The notes: generated by a model from the sequence alone, not told the origin. Shown: positions 34,196 to 42,519, counted from the stretch's first letter. The stretch: DNA of 45,632 nucleotides from Ruminococcus sp. (GCA_024403825.1 JAKSRB010000008.1:1-45632); one strand, 5' to 3'. Numbers and translations: made by a program.

Positions 34196-37100
34196 TTGAG
34201 CAATGTGGGAAGAAGTATTTTCAAGGCTATTCATGAAGGTAAATGGCTGAATATTGAATATAAAAATAAAAATGAACAAATTACAAAATATTGGATTGGT
34301 ATTAATAATTTAAATATAAGATCAAAAACTCTCTCCGTAGATGCTATGCATATTGTAAACTATAGTATAAAAAGTTTTAATATATTTATAGAGCGGATAA
34401 TTTCTGCTTATGTTATTGATGGTACATATCAACCAATTAATTATAAATTAATAGAAAATATTAAAAGATACCCAGAGAAATATTATTTTATATTTAACAA
34501 CACTGCCAATCTAAAAATACTTAATTACCTTACAGAATGTAGTAAGCTTGATACTGTTCCCTATCAATCGAATTTTCATCTTATTAATCGTCTTGATAAT
34601 CAGATAATGCAAACCGACTATTACAGACTTGATGATGAACAATTTAAAGCTATTATACGAAATTTTCAGCATAAATCTTCTAATAAACAATTTAATAATT
34701 ATTCAAATATCTGTCAGCTGTGTATGAATGTTCTTAGTGTAAATACTTCAAAGGGACTCTATATGCTTGCCTATAGAGAATTAAATCTTGATGTGAAAGA
34801 AAAAGTGCTTAAACCTAAAAGTGAAATTAATATTTGTCGAGAGTTTAGTATAAATGGAATTAAACAGAGTGTACATCAGTTTCTTGATGCTGAGGATTAT
34901 TTTTTACTTGAAAATTTTGAAGATAACCTTGAAGTTATCAAAGATAAAATTGCATATTCTCAAAACTATAAGGCTTTTGTAAATGATATGCCATATATAA
35001 TGAGCATAGAGTCAACGGTAAATGTTCCGTTAGATTACGAGTATAGAGCAATACTTGATATGTATGAAAAAAATGATATTACGACCCCTATTAAGGCATT
35101 TTTTGGTGATATTGTTTCCCCATACAGAAACAGAAAAGATTATCCAATAACTCTGTTAAGCAAGAAAGTTAATCTTGATCAACTTCTGGCAATTCACTAT
35201 GCAATGAAGTATCCTATTTCTTACATACAGGGACCACCTGGAACAGGAAAAACTCAAACTATTATAAACACAATTATTACTGCTTTTTTTAATGAAAAAA
35301 CCGTCCTATTTTCTTCATATAATAACAAGCCTATTGATAGTGTGTTTGAAGCATTAAGTAGCATAAATTTCAGAGGAAAAACAATTCCTTTCCCTATTTT
35401 GAGAATAGGAAACAAACAAAAAATAATGGAATCTATTAATAGTATAAAACAGCTTATTAATGCAACACAAAATATTACTATATATAACTCTACTCTTGAT
35501 AAAAATAAAGAAGCAAAAGCAGAACAAACTAAACAACTAACTGAATTACTTAAAAATCATGAAAAAATTATTGATTTAAACGAAAGAAAGGAAGCGATTG
35601 AAGATTTAAAAAAAATTAATAATAATATGAATTTCAGAATGAATCTTGATGCCTTTCAGTTAAATAAGGTTAATCAGGAATTAGCACAAATTGGTGAAGC
35701 TACTGATGAGCAGGCTCTTGCTTTACTTAATGATAATGAAGAAAGCTTTTTAAGCTATCTTTACTATACATCTGCAAAATATATCAAAAAACTAAATGAA
35801 CCAAAATACAATGAATTTAGAGATATAATTTATTTAGCTGATGAAGATGAATGTGTAAAAAAATTCAGCAGTTATATAAGTAAAAATGATAATTTTGAGA
35901 AACTCTTAAAAGTTTTTCCTATTATGACCTCAACATGTATTTCTGCACATAAAATTGGAGTTCCAAAGCCTTACTTTGATATGACAATTATAGACGAGGC
36001 AAGTCAATGCAACCTTGCAATGTCGCTATTGCCAATTATAAGAGGAAATAAGCTTATGTTAGTAGGTGATCCTCAACAATTAAATCCAGTCATTGTTCTT
36101 GATAGCATAGCAAATAACACTTTAAAAAATAAATATAATATTTCAGAAGAATATGATTATATAAAAAATTCAATTTATAAAACATATCTTGCATGCGATT
36201 CTGTAAGTAATGAAATTTTATTAAGCTATCATTATAGATGTAATAAAAACATCATTGATTTTAATAATAAGAAATACTATAATAATAAACTGAAGATAAA
36301 ATCTCAATCAAATAATAAAAATCCACTTGTATTTATAGATATTCCTCAAAATACTACATCTTATAAAAATACTTCGCCAGCAGAAACTGACAAAATTATT
36401 CAATATGCTAAGAATAATGGTGATAGATCTATTGGAATAATCACTCCATTTGCTAATCAAAAAAACTATATTAACAAAGCACTTAGTGATGCAAATATAA
36501 AAAATGTCACCTGTGGAACAGTACATACATTTCAAGGTGATGAAAAGGATGTTATATTATTTTCACTTGCTATAACCGATAAAACGCATATTAATACATA
36601 TGATTGGCTAAAAAATAATAAAGAACTTATAAATGTAGCTGTTTCAAGAGCTAAGGAACAAATAATTGTTTTTTCAAGTCAAAAGGAATTAGATCGTTTA
36701 CATAAAAATAATGAACGAGATGATATTTATGAGTTCGTCAATTATGTTAAAAGTAAAGGAATTTCAAAAGTCACTCCTCTTGATGTAACATCAAGAGCTT
36801 TAGGTATAAAACCATATAGTACTGAAACGGAGGAAGCGTTTTTAGAAAATCTAAATCATTCTCTTACAACTATTTTATACACTGAGGGTAAATATAGTAT
36901 AGAAAGGGAAGTTGCTATTTCTCAAGTTTTTAGTGACAATACTCCATATAATGATTTATTTTATACAGGAAGATTTGATTTTGTTATTTATATTCGTGAT
37001 TATAACAAACAAAAGATTCCTGTCCTTGCAATCGAATTGGATGGAAAAGAGCATTTTGAAAATGAAATTGTAATGATGCGAGATAAAAAGAAAAATGAAA

Positions 37101-37210
37101 TATGCAAAAATCATGGATTTGACCTTATTAGAGTTGAGAACTCTTATGCACGAAGATATAACTTTATAAAAAATGTTCTTATCGACTATTTTGGTAAACG
37201 CAGAAGATAA
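34196..37210 (+). CDS. Superfamily 1 helicase with WYL-like N-terminus and DUF2726-type nuclease-like C-terminus
   Basis: This protein has about 1004 residues. The TTG at 34196 is preferred because AGGGG at 34183-34187 is 8 bases upstream; GTG at 34187 overlaps that site. Residues about 8-75 (IHEGKWLNIEYKN up to FIERIISAYVIDG) resemble a WYL sensor domain (tentative). The DNA2/NAM7-type helicase core has Walker A GPPGTGKTQT near residue 345, Walker B TIIDEASQC near 600, GDPQQLNPV, SYHYRCN, HTFQGDEKDV near 777 and NVAVSRAKEQ near 815. Residues about 920-1000 match DUF2726: GRFDFVIY, VLAIELDGKEHF, RDKKKNEICKNHGFDLIRVE, a PD-(D/E)XK-like layout. Codons are visibly more AT-rich than in flanking genes, suggesting acquisition. 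A DNA repair or phage-defence role is inference. Confidence 0.85.
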   Translation: MSNVGRSIFKAIHEGKWLNIEYKNKNEQITKYWIGINNLNIRSKTLSVDAMHIVNYSIKSFNIFIERIISAYVIDGTYQPINYKLIENIKRYPEKYYFIFNNTANLKILNYLTECSKLDTVPYQSNFHLINRLDNQIMQTDYYRLDDEQFKAIIRNFQHKSSNKQFNNYSNICQLCMNVLSVNTSKGLYMLAYRELNLDVKEKVLKPKSEINICREFSINGIKQSVHQFLDAEDYFLLENFEDNLEVIKDKIAYSQNYKAFVNDMPYIMSIESTVNVPLDYEYRAILDMYEKNDITTPIKAFFGDIVSPYRNRKDYPITLLSKKVNLDQLLAIHYAMKYPISYIQGPPGTGKTQTIINTIITAFFNEKTVLFSSYNNKPIDSVFEALSSINFRGKTIPFPILRIGNKQKIMESINSIKQLINATQNITIYNSTLDKNKEAKAEQTKQLTELLKNHEKIIDLNERKEAIEDLKKINNNMNFRMNLDAFQLNKVNQELAQIGEATDEQALALLNDNEESFLSYLYYTSAKYIKKLNEPKYNEFRDIIYLADEDECVKKFSSYISKNDNFEKLLKVFPIMTSTCISAHKIGVPKPYFDMTIIDEASQCNLAMSLLPIIRGNKLMLVGDPQQLNPVIVLDSIANNTLKNKYNISEEYDYIKNSIYKTYLACDSVSNEILLSYHYRCNKNIIDFNNKKYYNNKLKIKSQSNNKNPLVFIDIPQNTTSYKNTSPAETDKIIQYAKNNGDRSIGIITPFANQKNYINKALSDANIKNVTCGTVHTFQGDEKDVILFSLAITDKTHINTYDWLKNNKELINVAVSRAKEQIIVFSSQKELDRLHKNNERDDIYEFVNYVKSKGISKVTPLDVTSRALGIKPYSTETEEAFLENLNHSLTTILYTEGKYSIEREVAISQVFSDNTPYNDLFYTGRFDFVIYIRDYNKQKIPVLAIELDGKEHFENEIVMMRDKKKNEICKNHGFDLIRVENSYARRYNFIKNVLIDYFGKRRR

Positions 37211-37262
37211 TAAAAAGGCTGTAAAAATTAAGTTTTAGTAACTATAATTTTCACATAACCTT
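37211..37262. terminator. Imperfect hairpin between convergent helicase and lexA genes
   Basis: AAAAGG near 37213 can pair with CCTTTT near 37258, and AAAATTA with TATAATTTT inside it, with mismatches. The position between two convergent stops suggests a shared terminator. The evidence is modest. Confidence 0.35.
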
Positions 37263-37293
37263 TTCAAAAATTTTTACAAATCAAGCTGCAATG

Positions 37294-37884
37294 CTATTCG
37301 TAATTGCGTATCAAAGAAATTACCTTGCCAAGTAATACTACTTCATCAACAATAATTGGTTCAAATAAATCATTTTCTGGTTGTAAACGAAAATGTCCAT
37401 TTTCCTTATAAAATCTTTTTACAGTTGCTTCGTCACCAACAAGGGCAACAACTATTTCACCATTTTCTGCCACAGGTGTACGATTACAGATTACAATATC
37501 ATTATCATAGATACCAGCTTTAATCATACTCTCACCAGTAACCCTCAAAGCAAATAATTCTCTGCCACGCTTTAATGCTTCTGGTACAGGCACATAACAT
37601 TCAATGTCTTGAACAGCTAAAAGCGGATAGCCTGCTGCTACTTTTCCGAGTACAGGCACACTTGCACTTCTTTCCTCACCGCTGATATGAATACATCTGT
37701 TCACACCATGCTCTCGTGTGATAAAGCCTTTTTCTTCAAGTGCCTTTAAGTGGTGATGAACTGTTGAGGTTGAGCTTAATCCTACCTCATCACATATTTC
37801 ACGCACAGACGGAATGCGTCCATCTGCTGAGCATTGTTTCAGAAAGTCAAATATTTTTTGCTGACTTTTACTTAATGGTTTCAT
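37294..37884 (-). CDS. lexA: LexA repressor
   Basis: This protein has 196 residues. The ATG at 37884 is preferred to a GTG at 37896 because of spacing from AAAGGTGAG. LexA represses SOS genes and cleaves itself when RecA filaments form. The winged HTH (1-65) shows IPSVREICDEVGLSSTSTVH. The cleavage site is Ala84-Gly85 in GKVAAGYPL, the catalytic Ser119 in VTGESM, and the catalytic Lys156 in EATVKRF. Length and layout are standard. It faces the helicase gene convergently. An operator overlaps its own -35, so autoregulation is expected, and a matching site precedes recA. Confidence 0.97.
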   Translation of the reverse strand: MKPLSKSQQKIFDFLKQCSADGRIPSVREICDEVGLSSTSTVHHHLKALEEKGFITREHGVNRCIHISGEERSASVPVLGKVAAGYPLLAVQDIECYVPVPEALKRGRELFALRVTGESMIKAGIYDNDIVICNRTPVAENGEIVVALVGDEATVKRFYKENGHFRLQPENDLFEPIIVDEVVLLGKVISLIRNYE

Positions 37885-37907
37885 AAGCTCACTCACCTTT
37901 CAAAAAT

Positions 37908-37936
37908 ATTATATCATATTGCAACTGAAAAATCAA
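37908..37936 (-). promoter_or_regulatory. lexA promoter
   Basis: On the minus strand TTGATT (37931-37936) and TATAAT (37908-37913) are 17 bases apart, 24 bases before the start codon. Confidence 0.7.
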
Positions 37937-37947
37937 ACATTTGTTCA
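37934..37947 (-). promoter_or_regulatory. LexA operator overlapping the lexA -35
   Basis: TGAACAAATGTTTG on the minus strand fits the CGAAC-N4-GTTCG SOS box except at one base in each half (the outer pair position differs). It overlaps the -35 by three bases, so bound LexA would block RNA polymerase. Confidence 0.7.
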
Positions 37948-38112
37948 TAATTAGTTTTGCTTTGTATCACAATATTTTGTGTTATATAATAAATTGTCAG
38001 AAAATGATTTGATGATGTTGTATTTTGTTATAAGAAAGAGGTTGCTAAAACTTTTCAATGCAAATTCAAGATAAATTCACACAGTTTTCATATAAATAGT
38101 GTTTAATATAGG

Positions 38113-38262
38113 TGTACTCAAAAGACGGAACCGCAACCGTCAGAGTATATTGTTCTACCCTCCTCCATGCAATCCGATTTAGAGGATTGTAATTGTACCC
38201 CTCATTTTTAAAGAACAGGAAAAATCCAAGCCTTCCGTAATGGGCTTGGATTTTTCGCTTTA
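38113..38262 (+). ncRNA. Structured RNA with two C-rich loops and its own terminator; family not recognised
   Basis: Hairpin 1 pairs TACTC (38115-38119) with GAGTA (38143-38147) around an inner GACGG/CCGTC stem with loop AACCGCAA. Domain 2 is closed by TGTTCT (38151-38156) with AGAACA (38212-38217), and holds an inner stem GCAATCC/GGATTGT (38169-38175 and 38184-38190). The two unpaired flanks each carry a C-rich motif: TACCCTCCTCC (38156-38166) and TACCCCTC (38196-38203), both complementary to Shine-Dalgarno sequences. A strong terminator follows. This suits a trans-acting small RNA of the C-rich-loop type known in Firmicutes. A leader attenuator for the lipase gene starting 41 bases later is the alternative. 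A weak promoter (TTTTCA at 38085, TATAGG at 38108) fits. The rest of 37948-38112 shows nothing else. Confidence 0.55.
38220..38258 (+). terminator. Strong terminator of the structured RNA
   Basis: AAAAATCCAAGCC (38220-38232) pairs perfectly with GGCTTGGATTTTT (38243-38255) around a 10-base loop, ending in T5. Confidence 0.9.
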
Positions 38263-38303
38263 GACCAAAAGACTATTTTATTAATTTGAAAGGCGATTTA
38301 GCT

Positions 38304-39062
38304 ATGACTTATTCACGATTAAAATTCCAGCAATATTTTATTGATACAAGTCAGGATTATAATAATACCGGCAAAGCAAGAATTAAAATTAATTACAGGT
38401 CCTTAAAATATGAGTGTAACGGATTAGAAAAACTTCTGCATTTTAGTCATGAGGTTAATTATGAAATCCATTTTGAGCAGGATAGAAATGTAATTCAGAT
38501 AAATTTTCAGCAGACTAATGGAAATTCAGATTGGTTTGCAAATATTGCAGAGTTTTCAAGCCGATACTATGATGCCATTGATTATAAAGGAAAAAAATTA
38601 AAGCTGAGGGTGCATCATGGTTGGGGTGAAATGTATCGTTCAATTAAGAATATTGTTCGTGAAGAATGGCTATATTTTCATAATAACCACCCTGATGCAG
38701 CTACAGAAATAGTTGGTTGGTCGCTGGGTTCTGGTCAGGCAATTTTGTGCTGTCAGGATTTGAACTATAATTTTAATGTTAAACCGTATTTATATACATA
38801 CGGCAGTGTAAGACCTTTTAAATATACGATATTTAATAAGCGATTGATGAAAGATTATCTTAGTAGTATCAGCACAGAAGCGTGGAATTTTGCGAATGTT
38901 AATGATATAGTGACCTATATGCCACCGTTCAGGGGATTTACTATGATAAACCGAGTTAATGTCGGTAAGGATAAAATTACGCTGAAAAGACTTTTTGACC
39001 CCTATCATTACCACACAATATATGATAGGGAAGAGCTTTATGATATACCGCAAATAAAATAA
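38304..39062 (+). CDS. Class 3 lipase-like alpha/beta hydrolase
   Basis: This protein has 252 residues from the ATG at 38304, preceded by GAAAGG. The lipase_3 fold is indicated by VHHGWGEMYRSI (oxyanion-side strand and helix), the nucleophile elbow in EIVGWSLGSGQA (G-x-S-x-G), a strand with YTYGSVRP, the probable catalytic Asp in NVNDIVTYMPP, and the His in YHYHTIYD near the end. There is no signal peptide, so it is cytosolic or released by lysis. Substrate is unknown; some class 3 lipase-like proteins are phage-encoded or act on host lipids, but nothing here decides this. It is followed closely by an oxidoreductase gene, 20 bases away. Confidence 0.8.
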   Translation: MTYSRLKFQQYFIDTSQDYNNTGKARIKINYRSLKYECNGLEKLLHFSHEVNYEIHFEQDRNVIQINFQQTNGNSDWFANIAEFSSRYYDAIDYKGKKLKLRVHHGWGEMYRSIKNIVREEWLYFHNNHPDAATEIVGWSLGSGQAILCCQDLNYNFNVKPYLYTYGSVRPFKYTIFNKRLMKDYLSSISTEAWNFANVNDIVTYMPPFRGFTMINRVNVGKDKITLKRLFDPYHYHTIYDREELYDIPQIK

Positions 39063-39082
39063 CAGTTGAAAGGGAAAACAGG

Positions 39083-39646
39083 ATGATTTTATATATTAAT
39101 AGTTGTGTAAGGGAAATTTCAAGAACCGATAAAATAGCAAGGGCTTTGTTGGAAATCCTTGCAAAATCAGAAGAAATAACAGAACTTAAGCTTGATAAAG
39201 AAAATTTGCAGTATATTGATAATGAAAGACTGCAACAGAGAAGTAAGCTGAATGCTGAAAATGATTATGATAATTCTATATTTAAGTATGCAAAACAATT
39301 TGCAAGTGCTGACACAATAGTAATATCTGCACCATATTGGGATTTTTCATTTCCAACATTACTTAAAATGTATATTGAAAATATATATGTGACAGGAATT
39401 GTATCTGAATATGGTTCAGACGGACAACCGAAAGGTTTATGCAAGGCAAAAAAGCTATATTATGTTACAACAGCAGGAGGAAAATATACACCGAACTATA
39501 GCTATGATTATATAAAAGCATTGGCAACCGAGCATTTTGGAATAGATGAGGTAAGACTGATAAAGGCAGAAATGCTTGATGTTGACGGATTTAATTCAGA
39601 TGAAATTGTAAATAGTGTAATTGAAAATCTGGAAAAGAATATATAA
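39083..39646 (+). CDS. FMN-dependent NAD(P)H oxidoreductase (AzoR-like flavodoxin fold)
   Basis: This protein has 187 residues with an AAAGGG site, 20 bases after the lipase-like gene, so probably in the same operon. The flavodoxin-like pattern includes an N-terminal strand and phosphate loop (MILYINSCVREISRT), the FMN-contacting ISAPYWDFSFPTLLKMYIE segment, and LYYVTTAGGKY. These match short FMN-dependent NADH-azoreductase/NAD(P)H dehydrogenase family members. The likely reaction is two-electron reduction of quinone- or azo-like compounds; the physiological substrate is not known. Confidence 0.85.
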   Translation: MILYINSCVREISRTDKIARALLEILAKSEEITELKLDKENLQYIDNERLQQRSKLNAENDYDNSIFKYAKQFASADTIVISAPYWDFSFPTLLKMYIENIYVTGIVSEYGSDGQPKGLCKAKKLYYVTTAGGKYTPNYSYDYIKALATEHFGIDEVRLIKAEMLDVDGFNSDEIVNSVIENLEKNI

Positions 39647-39805
39647 CGGAATAGATAAATTTGTCTTTAAAATGCCTGCATATTGACATATTTATAAGTT
39701 TTATGTAAAATAAAATAAGCATATTATTCTATTGCAAATAAACAAAATAGTTTTTGGTCAACACAATATTAATAGTATATAAAATATTTAAGGAGAATAA
39801 AGACT

Positions 39806-40318
39806 ATGAATTTTAAAAAATCCGTTACATTAATAATGTTTTCAGCAATGCTGATTGTTACAGCATTTTCAGGCTGTAAGTCATCATCATCATCAACAGT
39901 TGAGCCGTATATCAGACCTGCAACTGTTGCACCTGCTACTGCTGATGAAGTGATTTTTACAGCACCATTAAATGATGAAACAGAGCTTGAAACCACAACT
40001 CCTAATACAGAGGAATATAAGGCGGTATTTGATGAATACAGCAATAATATGGTTTTTACAACTATGAATATATTAAATGATATAAAGTCAGCAGAAATTA
40101 ATGCCTATGCAAAAAACATCGCAAATGATGGTAGAGAGCAATTAGCAACTATTTATAATCAGGGACTTGGTGAGTTTGTAGATATATTGCGTAATAGTGG
40201 AACTACCGAAGAAGAGTATGATTACTGGGTAGATAAGCTTCATACAATTTATGACCAGCAGTTTAATTCAATAAGTAGTGCTGAAAATAATGAAGATTAT
40301 GAGGACAGAGATTATTAA
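39806..40318 (+). CDS. Small lipoprotein of unknown function
   Basis: This protein has 170 residues with an AAGGAG site. The signal peptide is MNFKKSVTLIMFSAMLIV followed by the lipobox FSGC at about residue 25, so the protein should be lipid-anchored outside the membrane. A Ser-rich then Thr/Glu-rich linker (residues 27-70) leads to a helical domain (about 72-170), with an acidic end (NNEDYEDRDY). I recognise no family. It is followed by a strong terminator. The gap 39647-39805 is AT-rich; a TTGGTC/TATAAA pair with 18-base spacing near 39752 could be its promoter. Confidence 0.75.
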   Translation: MNFKKSVTLIMFSAMLIVTAFSGCKSSSSSTVEPYIRPATVAPATADEVIFTAPLNDETELETTTPNTEEYKAVFDEYSNNMVFTTMNILNDIKSAEINAYAKNIANDGREQLATIYNQGLGEFVDILRNSGTTEEEYDYWVDKLHTIYDQQFNSISSAENNEDYEDRDY

Positions 40319-40334
40319 TAATTTTTCAGTATAA

Positions 40335-40380
40335 TAAAACCTCCTAAGATAGTAAAAATGCTGTCTTAGGAGGTTTTATA
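40335..40380. terminator. Bidirectional terminator between lipoprotein and UDG genes
   Basis: TAAAACCTCCTAAGA (40335-40349) pairs perfectly over 15 bases with TCTTAGGAGGTTTTA (40364-40378). It sits between convergent stops and has T/A runs on both sides. Confidence 0.88.
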
Positions 40381-40381
40381 T

Positions 40382-40963
40382 TTATTGATTGCTGTATGTA
40401 TGGTCGCATATTTCGTTGATTTTATCTCTTAAAATAAGAAAATCATTAAATGCATCAGGCTTTTTGCGTGGATCTCTTAGCAGAGCGGCAGGGTGGAGCA
40501 TAGGCATCATAAGTACACCGTTTTTCTCAATCCACATACCATGTTCCTTGGTAATTTTAATATCAGGCTTTATGATTTTAGCCGCAGCAATTCGTCCAAG
40601 ACAAACAATGATTTTTGGTCTTATAAGTCTGACCTGATCTCTAAGCCATTCAATGCATTGTTCCTGCTCCTCAGGCTTTGGATCTCTGTTCTTAGGCGGA
40701 CGGCATTTTACAATATTTGCGATATAAATATTACTGTTGCGGTCAAGGTCAACAGCGGCAAGCATTTTATCAAGAAGCTTGCCAGCTCTGCCAACAAAAG
40801 GTTCGCCCTGTAAATCCTCGTTTTCGCCAGGACCCTCACCAATAAACATAACCTCGGCATCAGGATTTCCAACCCCCACAACAACATTATTTCTTGTTGT
40901 GCAAAGCTCGCATTTCTGGCAGGCACTGCACTCAGCTTTTAATTCGTCCCAACTTTTATACAT
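40382..40963 (-). CDS. Family 4 uracil-DNA glycosylase
   Basis: This protein has 193 residues, preceded by GGAGGA on the minus strand. It removes uracil from DNA by cutting the glycosidic bond, starting base-excision repair. Family 4 enzymes carry a [4Fe-4S] cluster: CSACQKCELC at residues 12-21 includes the first pair of ligands, and later cysteines are in VKCRPPKNRDP and near QEQCIEWL. Motif 1 is GEGPGENEDLQGEPFVGRAG and the C-terminal active-site loop is MLHPAALLRDP. It is transcribed alone, divergent from pduL. No LexA box was found before it. Confidence 0.94.
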   Translation of the reverse strand: MYKSWDELKAECSACQKCELCTTRNNVVVGVGNPDAEVMFIGEGPGENEDLQGEPFVGRAGKLLDKMLAAVDLDRNSNIYIANIVKCRPPKNRDPKPEEQEQCIEWLRDQVRLIRPKIIVCLGRIAAAKIIKPDIKITKEHGMWIEKNGVLMMPMLHPAALLRDPRKKPDAFNDFLILRDKINEICDHTYSNQ

Positions 40964-41017
40964 AGGTAAATCCTCCGAAACATATTATTTTAAAAATATA
41001 ACAAATAAATAAATGAG

Positions 41018-41046
41018 TTGAAATTTTAAATAAATAGTAGTAAAAT
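41018..41046 (+). promoter_or_regulatory. Promoter of pduL
   Basis: TTGAAA (41018-41023) and TAAAAT (41041-41046) have 17-base spacing, 46 bases before the start codon. Confidence 0.55.
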
Positions 41047-41091
41047 ATATATAAACGACATTCTCAGAAAGGGAGTGTCAGATTTTTATGA

Positions 41092-41676
41092 ATGGTGGTA
41101 AAAGAAATGAAAGTAATGGTTGAAACATCAGCACATCATATTCATGTAACAAAAGAAACATTTGCGACTTTATACGGAGCAGATGCAAAGCTTACAAATA
41201 AGAAGGACCTTTCACAGCCCGGACAGTTTGCGTGTGCAGAAAAGGTAACAGTAGTAGGACCAAAGGGTGAAATGAAAATGTCAATTCTCGGACCTGAGAG
41301 AAATGCAGATCAGGTTGAAATTTCACTTACAGATGCACGCAAGCTTGGAATAACAGCTCCAGTAAGGGAATCAGGCGACATTGCAGGCACACCAGGCTGT
41401 AAGCTTGTAGGACCTGCTGGCGAAGTAGAAATTGAGTGCGGAGTAATTGTCGCAAAAAGACATATACACCTTGACCCAAAGACCGCAGAAGAATTTGGCT
41501 TAAAGGATAAGCAGGTAGTATCCGTAAAAGTAGGCGAAAACACAGGCAGAGCAACAACATTTGGAGATGTAGTAATCAGAGTAAATGCAAATTACGCACC
41601 TGCAATGCACATTGATACAGACGAATCAAATGCGGCAGGACTTGGCGGAACAGTTGACGGTGAAATTATCGCATAA
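41092..41676 (+). CDS. pduL: PduL-type phosphate acyltransferase
   Basis: This protein has 194 residues. PduL converts acyl-CoA plus phosphate to acyl-phosphate plus CoA, and substitutes for the unrelated Pta in acetate metabolism. Two zinc-binding blocks are present, SAHHIHVTKE near the N-terminus and AKRHIHLDPKTA in the second half, in the duplicated beta-barrel typical of the family. There is no N-terminal encapsulation peptide and no microcompartment gene nearby, so it probably works in the cytosol as the cell's phosphotransacetylase. The start is uncertain: GGGAGTG (41071-41077) is 14 bases from the ATG at 41092, and an ATG at 41107 is possible. Confidence 0.93.
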   Translation: MVVKEMKVMVETSAHHIHVTKETFATLYGADAKLTNKKDLSQPGQFACAEKVTVVGPKGEMKMSILGPERNADQVEISLTDARKLGITAPVRESGDIAGTPGCKLVGPAGEVEIECGVIVAKRHIHLDPKTAEEFGLKDKQVVSVKVGENTGRATTFGDVVIRVNANYAPAMHIDTDESNAAGLGGTVDGEIIA

Positions 41677-41710
41677 TTGAATTTGTCGGATAAAATAAAA
41701 TTAATCATAC

Positions 41711-41745
41711 ATATTCCCCTTGGTGAACAAGGGGAATATTTTTTA
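41711..41745. terminator. Terminator between pduL and esterase genes
   Basis: ATATTCCCCTTG (41711-41722) pairs with CAAGGGGAATAT (41728-41739) around GTGAA, followed by T6. It serves pduL and possibly the convergent esterase gene. Confidence 0.88.
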
Positions 41746-42519
41746 CAGATTAAGGAAGGTATGAAGAAAGTCAGGAAAAATTTCACGCCAAGCGGATTCA
41801 TTGTGGTCATTTTCAAATAAAATAACCTCGTTCATTTTGTCGTAAGGATAGCCGACCTCAGGCAACAAATCGTACATCATTTCAACACTTGGAAAAATTT
41901 CCTGTTCAAGACCTGCACCACCGGAATACATATAGATATATGGCATAATATCAGAAATTTTAGAGGAAAGATAATTACGCCAGCTTTGCTCGCTGTAGAG
42001 CAGAAAGGCAGGGGAGAAAGCACCAACATAAGAAAATTTATCAGGGTGTTCAATGCCAGCAAAAAAAGCCTGCAAACCGCCTGAGGAGCAACCGCAGACA
42101 GCAACATTATCCCTGTCTGCGAGTACAGGAAAATTATCCTCAACATATGGAATAACAACATTCATAAGGAAGTTATCAAAGATTTCGCCCTCAGGCTTTG
42201 AAAAATTATCCATTGAATCGTGGCAGATAACTTCACCTATTGAAGCAGGAGTAAGCTCATTGTCACGCCAAGCATTGCCGTTGTCGATACCAACAATAAC
42301 AGCAGACTTTCCACTGACAGCAAATTCATTTTCAACCGCCTGAGTAACCCCAACAGCACCGAACGGAGTAGGAAATTCATCAAAAAGGCATTGACCGTCA
42401 GTCATATAGATTACAGGGAGTAATTGATTTTCGGAATGTTGTGGAACAAAAATCCAGATATTTCTGTTATCTTTATCAGGGAATGGCAAAGAAGCCGTAA
42501 AAATCTGAGAATTAATCAT
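41743..42519 (-). CDS. Alpha/beta hydrolase, esterase D/Fes-like
   Basis: This protein has 258 residues. The ATG at 42519 is preferred to a GTG at 42531 because of AGGTGA spacing. The esterase D (PF00756) layout is visible: NIWIFVPQ and VIYMTDGQCLFDE near the N-terminus, the IVGIDNG strand, the nucleophile elbow in VAVCGCSSGGLQAFFA, YVGAFSPAFL after it, and the probable catalytic His in ENDHNESAWRE. There is no signal peptide, so it is cytosolic. Such enzymes cleave siderophore esters, feruloyl or acetyl esters, or act on S-formylglutathione; the Fes-type variant is most like this sequence, but substrate cannot be assigned. Confidence 0.85.
   Translation of the reverse strand: MINSQIFTASLPFPDKDNRNIWIFVPQHSENQLLPVIYMTDGQCLFDEFPTPFGAVGVTQAVENEFAVSGKSAVIVGIDNGNAWRDNELTPASIGEVICHDSMDNFSKPEGEIFDNFLMNVVIPYVEDNFPVLADRDNVAVCGCSSGGLQAFFAGIEHPDKFSYVGAFSPAFLLYSEQSWRNYLSSKISDIMPYIYMYSGGAGLEQEIFPSVEMMYDLLPEVGYPYDKMNEVILFENDHNESAWREIFPDFLHTFLNL

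Noticed and set aside
38113-38262. 6S RNA, SRP RNA, tmRNA or RNase P RNA
   Set aside because: None of the conserved cores (long bubble helix, GGAA-type SRP loop, tRNA-like ends, P4 core) are present.
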